A stretch of DNA of 64,000 nucleotides. Source: Meconema thalassinum. Its lineage: Eukaryota; Arthropoda; Insecta; Orthoptera; Tettigoniidae. Shown here in pieces: positions 54,932 to 64,000 of the stretch. The translations under genes and the position numbers were made by a program. The notes below the pieces were generated by a model. The model was given only the letters and a program-made list of their open reading frames with translations. It was not told the DNA's origin and did no database searches. Position 1 is the first letter of the stretch, and each line of letters starts with the position of its first letter. Where the stretch lies: the NCBI GenBank assembly GCA_946902985.2, contig OX336388.2, forward strand, positions 136,287,846-136,351,845, in the 5' to 3' direction.

Positions 54932-55093
54932 ATGGAGCTTACTACAACTGACAAAGATAAACAACGTGCACTCTATCAAGGCTGCTCATATAACTATAAT
55001 CGTCAGAATGTGGATGGAATAATATTCTGGCGATGCTCAAAAGAGAGGTCAAGAAAATGTCGAGGTAATCTGAAAAGTATACATGAATATTGA
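54932..55093 (+). pseudogene. FLYWCH-type zinc-finger fragment
   Basis: ATG at 54,932 opens 53 codons: TTTDKDKQRALYQGCSYNYN, then GIIFWRCSKERSRKCRGNLK. The Leu, Tyr, FWRC and C positions fit a FLYWCH zinc finger; the closing His-x-His part is missing because a LINE joins at about 55,090. FLYWCH domains occur in MULE-type transposases and in host chromatin proteins such as mod(mdg4)-like genes; this piece cannot be placed. Confidence 0.55.
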
Positions 55094-57688
55094 GTGGCTT
55101 TGATACTAAGGAAGGAAGCAAACCAAGCCCTAATTGTCAGGAAAGCAATTAGCCCCCGTGTAATTACGGCCAGGTTTCAATCGAGACGTACGAAAACAAC
55201 AGTTATCGAAGCCTATGCACCGACAGAAGATAAAGATAAAGATGACTTTGAGAAAGACGCATTCTACGACCATCTACAATCAACGATAGACGAGTCTCCT
55301 GGTCATAATTTGAAGTTTTTGTTTGGTGATTTTAATGAGCAGATCAGTAGCGACAGAGATGGCTGAGAACATGCCATTGGTCCACATGGTTCAGCAACGA
55401 ATACCAACGATTATGGAGAACGTTTATTATTGTTCCGTGGCACGAATAACCTCTGCACTGGGAATACCTACTTTCCGCACAATAACATACACAAGAAGAC
55501 GTGGGGATCACCTGACGGAATGACAAGGAATGAGATTGACTACATCTGTGTAAGCAAACGCTGGAGGTCATCCCTTCTTGATGTGCGAATCTATCGAGGT
55601 GCAGATGTTGCATGTGACCATTTCCGTCTGCTGTCATCCTTTGCCTTAGTTTAAAGAAACTACAGACAAAGCAACCAATTCGTACACTGACCACGGAAAA
55701 ATTAAAGGAATATACCATCAAGAGGAGTTTCAACTTACCTTACAAAATCGATTCCAGCTACTGCAAACTACTACTGACATCGAAGGGCATTGGACACAAT
55801 TAAAGGAAACCATAGTTGACACTGCAGAACCCACCATCGGACGAAGAGGAGGAACCCTAAATGAAAGGTGGATCCAAGACAAAACATGGCAGCTTATAGA
55901 TGATCGGAAGACGGCAACAGTTCGGCGAGACCAAGCAAAAACGCTAGAAGAAATAGCAGAAGCAACACAACAACACCAATCACTGGTGAATAATGTCAAC
56001 CGCAGTTGTAAAGAGGACAAAAAAGAACTGGTTGGAACGAAAGGCAGCTGAAGCGCAGAGTGCGTCAATTCAGAATGACCCCAAGACACTATATCGTCTG
56101 ATCAGGGAACTAACGGGAGTGAAAAACAATGCAGGTACACCAATCAGTGACAAAAATAGCATCATACTGCTCAGTAATGAAGAACAAGACAGACGCTGGA
56201 TTGAACATTTCTGTGAGGTGCTGAACCAGCCTAGCCCACCTAAGCCTTACGACTTTGCCAACGTTACTCAAGCGGACGAACTTGACTTCAATATGGAACC
56301 ATTTACTAGTGCTGAAGTTCAGACCACAATACGGCTGCTTAAGAACAACAATGCGCCTGGATTAGATCAAATATCTGCAGAGCTCCTAAAACATGGTGGA
56401 GAGAGACTCGTACATGAATTGACCTCCTTGTTAAACGCGTGTTGGCAACGCGAGTGTGTTCCAGAAGATTGGAGGCAGGGAGTTATCATCAAGATCCCAA
56501 GAAAGGGTAACTTCAGTGATTGCACCAACTGGAGAGGTATCACATTATTATCAGTTTATAGGAAAGTATTTTGCCTCTTGTTACTCAGACGATTACAACA
56601 CCAAATAGATGCACAATTGGGTGAAGAGCAAGCAGGTTTCAGGAAAAGGCGCTCTTGCAACGACCCGATCCTGACTCTGAGGAACATCATCGAACAGAGC
56701 GTAGAATTTCAGAAGCCAATATTGATCAGCTTCATTGATTTTAAAGAGGCATTCGATTCCATTCATCGGGAATCACTCTGGAACATCGCAAGGACTTGTG
56801 GTATTCCTCAACGTTTCATTAACATCTTCAGAAATCTCTACCTGAACTCTAGCTGCTGCGTACGGACTGAATCTGGAAATACAAATTTCTTTAACTTCAA
56901 TACCGGAGTAAGACAAGGATGCATTTTGTCTGCATTCTTGTTTCAGCTGTCTATGGATTTCGCTCTGCGGAGAGCAATGAATAAACCCTCCTTTGGCATT
57001 CTATGGGACCCACATTGTTTAAGAAATTTAGATTTTGCAGATGATATCGCGTTGCTTGTTGAAACAAAGGTGGACTTACAAGAAATGGCCACTAGTGTAG
57101 ATACTGAAGCCAGTAAAATTGGCCTACGTATAAATAATGAAAAGACCAAATACATACAGGTTGGTGGAGTCCAGGATAACAGGCCCATAACAGTTCGAGG
57201 TCAAGCTATAGAGCAAGTGCTACAATTCACATTTGGTAGCATTATCTCCATTGATGGAGGCACAGAAAGGGATATCACCTGTCTAATCAGATTGGCATAA
57301 GGCATATTTCAGCGTTTGCGCTCTATCTGGTCGAAAACTGTCATAAGCGTCGCCACACAGATGAAACTTTTCAAGAGTATTGTTCTACCTACTGCTTTAT
57401 ATGCCTGTGAAACATGTAAATTCATGATTAAGGTAATTAAGCGGTTATATGTTTTCCAACAACGTTGCCTTAGACGAATTCTTGGAGTCTCTAATCGTGA
57501 TCATGTCACAAATGAAGACGTCTTAAGAAGATCAGACTCAGTACGGCTGTAACTGAGCACCGGATGCAACTTGCTGGCCACGTCCTCCGCATGCCCGAAG
57601 ACCGTCACCCACGAACTGCACTTAAGATGGACACCACTGGGAGGAAAAAGGAAACAAGTCCGGCCTCAAAGAACTTGGCGTCAAACAA
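55092..57688 (+). pseudogene. LINE endonuclease-RT protein, mutated
   Basis: AP endonuclease part: TARFQSRRTKTTVIEAYAPT, LKFLFGDFNEQISSDRDG, later GSPDGMTRNEIDYICVSKRW and GADVACDHFRLLSS (55,430-55,654), the last being the Asp-His site. RT part (55,993-57,300): NNNAPGLDQISAELLKHGG, WRQGVIIKIPRKGN, NWRGITLLSV, AGFRKRRSCNDPIL, SFIDFKEAFDSIHRESLW, GVRQGCILSAFLFQL, NLDFADDIALLVE (catalytic FADD). C-terminal part: ALYACETCKF, QQRCLRRILGVSNRDHVTNE. Frameshifts near 55,365, 55,650 and 57,300. Clade not assigned. Confidence 0.8.
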
Positions 57689-59140
57689 TTTGAATTTGAA
57701 TTTGAATTTATTGTTTCTCTTATACAGGCCACTGGGGCTACAAAGCCTCTTTATGCAGCTCTCTTCATTCAGAGGGCGGTTAAATACAATAAAATAAATG
57801 AAGAAAGAAAAAAACTTAACCTAAACATACAGTTGACAATAGAAGTTCTTGTTATTACATCCGTTCACCTTGAACATGATAATTGTATAGCTGATAGATT
57901 ATAATGAAGGGAGTGTTTTATCGCTCTGATAGGAAGTCCTGAATACTGGTGCAATTTATATTTATTCCAGAGAATACTAGCTGAAATACGGAATGAACCT
58001 TTGCATTTTTCGGTTCTGTGATGAGGTATCTGGAGCATTTGTGCAGTGTGTCTATTCGGACAGTAATGCACTGATTGCATGGGAGTTAGTGTGCAGTAAA
58101 TATAAGACGGAATTTTGAATTTTAGAATTTTTATCACAGTCAGAGCCATGGCGTACTGTCTTCGTTCCTTTAAATTTAGCCATCCAATCTGGACGTAAAA
58201 TGGAGTTATATGAGACTCTCTTGGTACATTGAGAACAAACCGCAAGCAAGCATTTTGCATTCTTTGCAATTTTGTATTGAGGACCTCTCCCGTATCATGG
58301 TAAATTATAGATCCATAGTCAAATATTGGGAATATCAAACTCTGTATCAGTATCTTTCGTACATTTTGAGGCAAATAGAATCAAGTTCACCTAATTTAAT
58401 ATAATGACGATGCAACCCTTTCCAGAATCATGTTTGTGTGATCCTGCCACGATAATCGAGAGTCAAAAATAACTCCCAGATTTCTTACTGCTGACTGGTA
58501 CGGAACTGTTTGGGGTGCAAGCTGTAAAGGTGGTACTGGGTCAGGTAGGGAACTAAGTAATTTGGTATAGCCGATGATGATCGGTTGCGTTTTTTCGAAG
58601 TTAAGTATTAGATTATGATCGAGTGCGTACTGAGATAGGCTTTCAATGTCACTGTTAATTAGGGCTACGTTCAAATGAATGGATTTCAGATCCGTGTGTA
58701 GATATAGCTGTAGGTCATCTGCGTACATATGATGTCGACAGAATTTAAGGACAGATGGAAGGTAATTTATATACACGGAGAACAGGAGTGGACCAAGGAC
58801 CGAACCCTGCGGCACACCTGTTGTTACTTCACACCATTCTGAAACATTGTCATCTGCTAGGACTACTCTCTGACATCTGCCTGTTAGGTAAGACTTAAAC
58901 CAGTTCGTTACTGACTTTGAAGGGCCTAGATTTCTTAATTTAACTAGTAGGATCTCATGGTGAACCCTGACAAATGCTTTGCTGAAATCGAATAGAGATA
59001 ATATAGTTATTTCTTTCCGGTCCATTGCTAGACGAATGTCGTCTGTGACTTTGATAAGGGCTGTCAGAGTACTATGTTTTGATTTACATCCAGATTGGTT
59101 CGGGTTTAGGATATTGTTGGAATGAGAGAAGATCCCAGGA
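57689..59140 (-). mobile_element. CR1-like LINE inserted in another LINE
   Basis: The 3' end (left side) is a TTCAAA-type tail (AAATTCAAATTCAAATTCAA, about 57,689-57,710). The 5' end is truncated in the RT near 59,140. Removing the insertion joins RPQRTWRQT to SWDDAEAV in the host LINE. RT sequence (DFSKAF, GVPQGSVLGPLLF, YADDLQLY) places it in the CR1-type group of LINEs. Confidence 0.8.
57865..59130 (-). pseudogene. CR1-like reverse transcriptase, 5'-truncated
   Basis: The frame enters at NNILNPNQSGCKSKHSTLTA, followed by ILSLFDFSKAFVRVHHEIL, GVPQGSVLGPLLFSVYINYL, HHMYADDLQLYLH (catalytic YADD), LNFEKTQPIIIGYTK and VRNLGVIFDSRLSWQDH. After a frameshift near 58,385 a second frame gives LLPQNVRKILIQSLIFPIFD, RMQNACLRFVLNVPRESHIT and SASILWNKYK to 57,865. 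The endonuclease is lost. Confidence 0.8.
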
Positions 59141-59236
59141 CCATTAACATCTCTTGGGATGATGCCGAAGCTGTTGCGATCGACCGACATCGCTGGAGAA
59201 GACTTGCTGCCCAATGTGCCTTGAACAGGACCTAAT

Positions 59237-59680
59237 GATGAATGTATTGTTTACACCTAAACATAATTTGTTAAATTTGTCGACTGGAACAATCCCAGTA
59301 AGCTAATCCAGTGGCTTCAGCGATTACATGCCTATAAACAGACTTGTTATACTGGATAAGAGGAAGAACTATTGGATATAGAAAATGAACTTCGTCGTGC
59401 CAAAATCATTGTGTAACGGGTCCACCTAACTGCTTAGAGTGTGTCTTCACATACATTCTAGGGATTTTACTACTACATGTATAGTCATACTTTTAAAACT
59501 ATAGCAAGCAATCGTAAAGAGATGGAGAGTTGTATTCTGTGTATATATATTGTAAAATAGTTAAATTAAATTAATAAAAAATATTTTATTTAAATCTCTT
59601 GTTTTTCTTAATTTGCCATCCCTGCCTCCCACTTTTAATCCAATCGTTAACAATCAACATTCTCTGGCAATGTTCTGTTA
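59237..59680. other. No feature seen
   Basis: AT-rich; nothing recognised. Confidence 0.5.
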
Positions 59681-59682
59681 TA

Positions 59683-61118
59683 CGAGGCACGTCCGGAAAG
59701 TAAGTTCCGTTTGGTAATAAAATTAAATTGTGTACAGATACAGAAAAATTATTTATTGCACAACATTGCCGAACTTTTTCAGGCATTTGTCATAGCGTGG
59801 CACAAGTTTTTGGATACCTTCTTCATAGAAGTTTGCCGCCTGTGTCTGGAAACATCTTCTTTCAGCTCGTCGTCATTGTTGAAGTGTTGACCACCAAGGA
59901 AAGACTTGAGATGTGTGAACAGATAAAAGTCGCTAGGAGCGAGGTCAGGGCTGTACGGAGGGTGGTCAAACACGTCCCAGCCAAATCCCTGTAGGAGGTT
60001 TTTCGTCACATTTGCAGTGTGTGGTCGTGCGTTGTCGTGAAGAAAAAAACACCTTTTGACAGCAACCTTCGGCGCTTATTCTGTATTGCGCGGCGCAATT
60101 TCCTAAGTGTCTCGCAGTAAGCATCTGCGTTGATTGTTTGACCACGTGGTAAGAAATCAATGAGTAAGGTGACTTTTCAGTCCCAGAACACAGTGCACAT
60201 TATTTTCCGAGGTGTCAAGATTTGTTTCGGCTTAACCTTTGCCCCCATTCCATTGATTGCCGCTTACTTTCAGGGGTATCGTAAGAAACCCAAGTTTCAT
60301 CTCCTGTGACTATCTGTGTCAGAAATTCTTCGCCGCCTTCATTGTAACGGGTCAAAAACTGAAGTGCACTACCCATCCGTTTTGTTTTGTGTTGCTACGA
60401 AAGAATCTTTGGTACCCAACGTCAGCAACGTTTACGAAAGTTCAGGTTTTCGGTAACAATTTCATGAATTAGTGATCGTGAGATTTGGGGAAATTCCATA
60501 GCGATAGCACTAATTGTAAACCTGCGGTTTTCCCGGATCTTGTCATCAATCGCGTGAACCAGTTCTTCTGTAACCAAAGATGGACGCCCACTTCGTTCTT
60601 CATCGTGCACTTCACTACGTCCTTCATTGAACTGTCAGACCCATCTTCTCACCATTGAATCACTCATCGCATTTTGTCCATACACTTTGCAAATTTGCCG
60701 ATAAATTTCAATTGGTTTCACTTTCCTAGTATTCAGAAAACGAATCACAGATTTGATTTCAAAAGCGGTGGGATTTTCAATCAACATCGACATTGTACGA
60801 GTAAACATGCGCAACAACGCGTACGTGGCTGACAGCGCTCTCCAAATGGCGCACGTTTCTTCTCCTTGATACATATGCGCATATGCGGAACTGCGCTGCA
60901 GCGGAACGTACAACTAGTTGAAGACACAGGCGGCACACGTCTATGAAGAAGGTATGCAAAAACTCGTGCCACGCTACGACAAATGCCTGCAACATTTCGG
61001 CAGTTATGTGGAAAAGTAGTTTAAGGGTTGTAGAATTTTGTGCAATAAATAATTTTTCTGTATCTGTACACAATTTAATGTTATTACCAAACGGAACTTA
61101 CTTTCTTGACGTGCTTCT
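59683..61118 (-). mobile_element. Mariner (DD34D) element with long inverted ends
   Basis: Left end CGAGGCACGTCCGGAAAGTA from 59,683; right end, minus strand from 61,118, AGAAGCACGTCAAGAAAGTA. Both are flanked by TA (59,681-59,682 and 61,119-61,120). The inverted ends run about 165-200 bp, past a block encoding (on both sides) CTDTEKLFIAQ-like codons. Size 1.4 kb is normal for mariner. Confidence 0.85.
59780..60793 (-). pseudogene. Mariner transposase, frameshifted
   Basis: ATG at 60,793 starts IENPTAFEIKSVIRFLNTRK and GQNAMSDSMVRRWV, the first helix-turn-helix; a stop and frameshift lead to DEERSGRPSLVTEELVHAID (GRPS linker, second helix-turn-helix; 60,610-60,422). Catalytic core: VTGDETWVSYDTPESK (about 60,300, first Asp), LHDNARPHTANVTKNLLQ (about 60,030, second Asp) and YSPDLAPSDFYLFTHLKSFL (third Asp). 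Between the second and third Asp there are 34 residues, so DD34D is intact, but at least five frame breaks make it inactive. Confidence 0.85.
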
Positions 61119-61211
61119 TATTTGCCTTAAATAATGCATTCTATTTGCTGTTTTGTGTACTAAGTACCATAATAATACAATGTCGCCAACCAATGTTGAG
61201 GTAATAGTTAT

Positions 61212-61296
61212 GTCCGGTAAGGGGTTGGAACCCTTGCTTCCTTATACAGGAAATTTGATCTTAAGTCAAACGCCTTAAACACTCGGCCAGCCCTAA
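61212..61296 (-). pseudogene. tRNA-Leu(UAA)-like sequence, degenerate
   Basis: The minus strand has a D-arm GGCCGAGTGTTTAAGGC, an anticodon arm with TAA in GACTTAAGATC, a long variable arm TTTCCTGTATAAGGAAGC and a T-arm AAGGGTTCCAACCCCTT, as in tRNA-Leu. The acceptor ends do not pair (TTAGGGC against ACCGGAC), so it is a pseudogene or a tRNA-derived repeat head. Confidence 0.6.
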
Positions 61297-61299
61297 AAT

Positions 61300-61984
61300 T
61301 AAACCTAGGCCTCCAGTGCTAGAGTCAAGAGTGTTAGTCACTATACAAAGAAATAAAATTGGGAAAGAGGCTGCCGTGGCCTGTCAAAAGGTATCGTTTT
61401 AAAAACACTTAAAGATCACTTTTTAGTTTTACCTATCACGGTTAAATGGGCTTCGTTAAGGTAAAAGCAAAACTTTAAGAACTGCAACTGTGACGTAATC
61501 CAAGCATATTCTTGCATCATGGTAACTAGAGATATGTCTTTCCACCAGATCAGCTTGTCCATACTGTCCCCGCTGTCAACAGACCTGCACGTTACTAAAC
61601 CGCTTTCATTGTTTATTTTTAACGTTTGCAAATAAGGTGCGATAAAAGTCTATGTGTTGAGTGGCTTTTACGCCTGGATACCTTTTCCCAATTTCTGTCT
61701 CGTAAAAGACAAATGATAAGTAAATAAATGTATTAATATTATGTATAAATCATTAGCCCCGTGTACTTGGGTGTACATAAATCATAATATAAAGTTTGCA
61801 ATATCAAAGTTGTTATAACCGTCTAGTTAGGGCATTTCAATATCATTGCTATTATCCATGTGTACTTGGGTGTGTTGTGTATTGTGACAGTCCCGTAAAC
61901 TTTGTATTTAATAAAAGGGTAAGTGCATCTTAAATTAATTTTAGTAAATTAAATTAAATATTAGCAAATTTATGATAACCGTGT
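61300..61984. other. No feature seen
   Basis: No gene or repeat recognised. Confidence 0.5.
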
Positions 61985-62640
61985 TTATCTTCTTCTTTAT
62001 GTGCTGTCTCCGCTTCGAAAATTGGCGATCATCATTGCAATCCTTTCTCTCGAGGTTGCCGTTCGAAACCGAGATGCTGAGTCAAGTTCAAACCATTCCC
62101 GCAAATTGTTGATCCAGGAGATCCTCCTTCTCCCTGGTCTGCGCCGTCGTTCAATCTTTCCTTCCATGATTAGCTGCTGGAGTCGGTACTAGTTATTTCG
62201 AATCACGTGGTCAAAATATTGTAGTTTCTGTCGCTTGATGTTATAGAGCACCTCCATCTCCTTGCCCATCCGATCCAGCACCTCAGTGTTTCTCACCTTG
62301 TCGGTCCACGATATACGAAGCATGCAACGATACAGCCACATTTCAAATGCTTCCAACTTCTTCTCCAAGGTTTTGGTTAGCATCCACCCCTCGTGTCCAT
62401 ACATTAGTATGGGAATTATATAACACTTGAGGGCAAGTAGTCTCGTTCTCAGACTAAGATCTCGGTGACACAGCAGATTCTTCATTTTGATAAAGACATC
62501 CCTGGCTTGCTCAATGCGAGCTTTGATTTCATGGCTGCAGTCCCATTTGTCATTCAGGTAGCACCCTAGATATTTATACGAATGAACCCGTTCGATGGCT
62601 TTATCAGTAACTGATAAACCGTGTTTATATGTATAGTAAT
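61985..62640 (-). pseudogene. RTE-like LINE 3' fragment
   Basis: On the minus strand: SYKYLGCYLNDKWDCSHEIK, LKCYIIPILMYGHEGWMLTK, FEMWLYRCMLRISWTDKVRN, LQYFDHVIRNN, then (new frame) GKIERRRRPGRRRISWINNL to about 62,000. This is the part after the RT palm of an RTE-like element; everything upstream is missing. Confidence 0.75.
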
Positions 62641-63263
62641 TAGCCAGCGCCTGTTGACTAGCATTTACCGTTACACAACGGCGTTTTTGGTAAGCTCTAC
62701 ATGGCTATCCTAATGGTTTCTAGTACAATGATCACTCAGTTTCTAGATAGGCCTAAGTATCTGTTGTATAAAAACAAAAATGGCGGGCTGCTCTCTAGAA
62801 CCCTACTCACTGGTCAATAACAGGCATAGTCGCCAAAGTGTTCCCTGGTAGCTAAATCGTGTATGGTTAGCAACTTTATATTGCAAGGCCCCTCAAGGCC
62901 CAAAACATTAGTCTTAACGTATAGTGTAATAATCTGTCTACCTACATTGCGGTGTGTAATAAATATTAAATAATTAATTAATTAAATAAACAATTTAAAA
63001 ATCCATTAATAGTCATCTTAAAATATCTTGCTGATGCTATCCTGTCGCAGTCAGTCAGTTATCATGTTACATAACTTTGCGTACACCCATTCTTGCTCTT
63101 AAAACTGTATACCATTTTAAAAACATATTTATAAAACTTAAATATCTAGTTACGTCGTCAAGCCCAAAACAAACAAGTAACTTGCCTTAGCAATAAAAGG
63201 GTTTGCGCTTTTTATTTCAAGCTAATGTATAACATTATCAAATTATAGGTTTGGGAAAACTCA
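62641..63263. other. No feature seen
   Basis: AT-rich; no gene recognised. Confidence 0.5.
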
Positions 63264-63327
63264 AGTCAATCCAGCACCTCGGTGTTTCTCACCTTGTCGG
63301 TCCACGATTTACGAAGCATGCGACGAT
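63264..63327 (-). repeat. Short second copy of the RTE-like LINE fragment
   Basis: Matches 62,272-62,330 (CACCTTGTCGGTCCACGAT and GAAGCATGC) with few differences, then diverges abruptly on both sides. Confidence 0.8.
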
Positions 63328-63479
63328 GTTCAAACAAAATTTATTTGTTAAAATTCTTACAGCACGGTTTACCAGGTAGAGATATATGCTAGCTTGTGGT
63401 AGTCTAACTGCTGGTGCGATGTTTGTAATGAATAAAATTTAATTATTTGTTCACAAAACTTAAGTCAATCATCATCTAG

Positions 63480-63990
63480 TATTAATTAGTTACTAACAAT
63501 TTAAAGTCAATAACCTTTAAGATTGGTCTTTTTGCTAAGTGTAAAATCTAAAATCTAAAATTTAAAATCTAAAAATTAATAATTCATAGTAGAGGAAATG
63601 CAATTCCAAGTAATACAAATTCTTATATGTCTTTCTTTAATAATTAGTTACCAAAATTTCTTTTTGCAAAATCTAAAATCAAAAATCTAAAATCTAAATA
63701 TAAATAATTCATAGTAAAGGGAATGTAATTCCAAGTAATACAAATCCTTATAAATGTGTTTCTTTAATAATTAATTACCGAAAATTTCAAGTCATGACAT
63801 TATGGTTTGGTCTTTTTGCAAAATCTAAAAATTCTTAGAAAAGGAAATATAATTCCAAGTAATACAAATCCTTGTCTTTCTTTAATAATTAGTAACCGAA
63901 AATTTCAAGTCATGACATTATGGTTTGATCTGTTTGCAAAATCTTGGTTTGGGCTTTTCGCAAAATCTAAAATCAAAAATAAAAAAAAAA
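63480..63990. repeat. 125-bp minisatellite with AAAATCT runs, at window edge
   Basis: ATTCCAAGTAATACAAAT recurs at 63,603, 63,728 and 63,852 (steps 125 and 124). Each unit has an AAAATCT-rich part and a TCTTTAATAATTA part. The array may continue past the window. Confidence 0.85.
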
Positions 63991-64000
63991 AAAAAACTAA

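Larger units (their letters stand above)
55092..59236 (+). mobile_element. LINE with endonuclease and RT, interrupted by a second LINE
   Basis: Coding blocks run from 55,092 to 57,688 and resume at about 59,140-59,236 (SWDDAEAVAIDRHRWRRLAA, ending QCALNRT and a stop). The gap is filled by a CR1-like LINE in the opposite orientation. The element is truncated within its endonuclease at the 5' side. Confidence 0.8.

Noticed and set aside
54640..54954. Tyr/Leu-rich 104-codon minus frame
   Set aside because: Produced by the ACATAAGCCAAC minisatellite, not a membrane protein gene.

Overview
The window looks like a piece of a large, repeat-rich arthropod (most likely insect) nuclear genome. I see no bacterial or viral gene organisation and no convincing host protein-coding gene. 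Almost everything recognisable is a transposable element (TE) or a TE-derived repeat, most of it broken. The mix (BEL/Pao, Ty3/gypsy, R4/Dong-like, RTE-like and CR1-like LINEs, a Penelope-like element, two kinds of mariner, two hAT-type elements, several tRNA-derived SINE families, and Helentron/HINE-like elements with GTCT-type microsatellites) fits an insect. The species cannot be named from this sequence.

Layout. 1-0.9 kb: 5' part of an R4/Dong-like LINE (minus) with TAA-rich and CTTT-rich flanks. 1.19-5.87 kb: a mariner-like element split by a hAT element (8-bp target duplication), itself carrying an RTE-like LINE. 8.0-8.6 kb: fragment of a HINE-like element. 8.9-14.2 kb: decayed BEL/Pao element (gag, protease, RT, RNase H, integrase). 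14.2-17.5 kb: unassigned. 17.5-25.2 kb: three HINE-like elements with long tandem arrays and one 5'-truncated LINE with a 14-bp target duplication. 26.27-29.66 kb: DNA transposon with 8-bp target duplication, encoding a hAT-like transposase of a poorly characterised family and interrupted by a SINE. 30.5-34.4 kb: rearranged R4/Dong-like LINE. 34.4-35.9 kb: another LINE. 36.9-40.1 kb: truncated Ty3/gypsy. 40.5-43.8 kb: minisatellite, SINEs and a HINE-like element. 44.1-47.6 kb: HINE-like element hosting an inverted Penelope-like dimer, which itself hosts a SINE. 47.8-48.4 kb: LINE and SINE fragments. 51.6-53.0 kb: HINE-like element (minus). 54.3-59.2 kb: mariner scrap, minisatellite, FLYWCH zinc-finger fragment, and a LINE interrupted by a CR1-like LINE. 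59.7-61.1 kb: DD34D mariner with long inverted termini. 61.2-64 kb: tRNA-Leu-like sequence, LINE 3' fragments and a 125-bp minisatellite.

The most interesting signal is the HINE-like group. Three families share the same 5' motifs (AGCCTA, ATGAGATC) and 3' structure (TAGGCT, hairpin, CTTGTT) but carry unrelated inner arrays. In all three arrays an anchor resembling ATGGCGGC recurs about every 145-148 bp, close to the length of DNA on a nucleosome core, often as dimers of about 292 bp. Other strong points are exact insertion footprints (nested hAT, Penelope dimer, several SINEs, one LINE), a filled and an empty SINE site in the two arms of one Penelope dimer, and a hammerhead-like core in both Penelope arms. 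All coordinates and spacings were read by eye; no alignment or database search was run.
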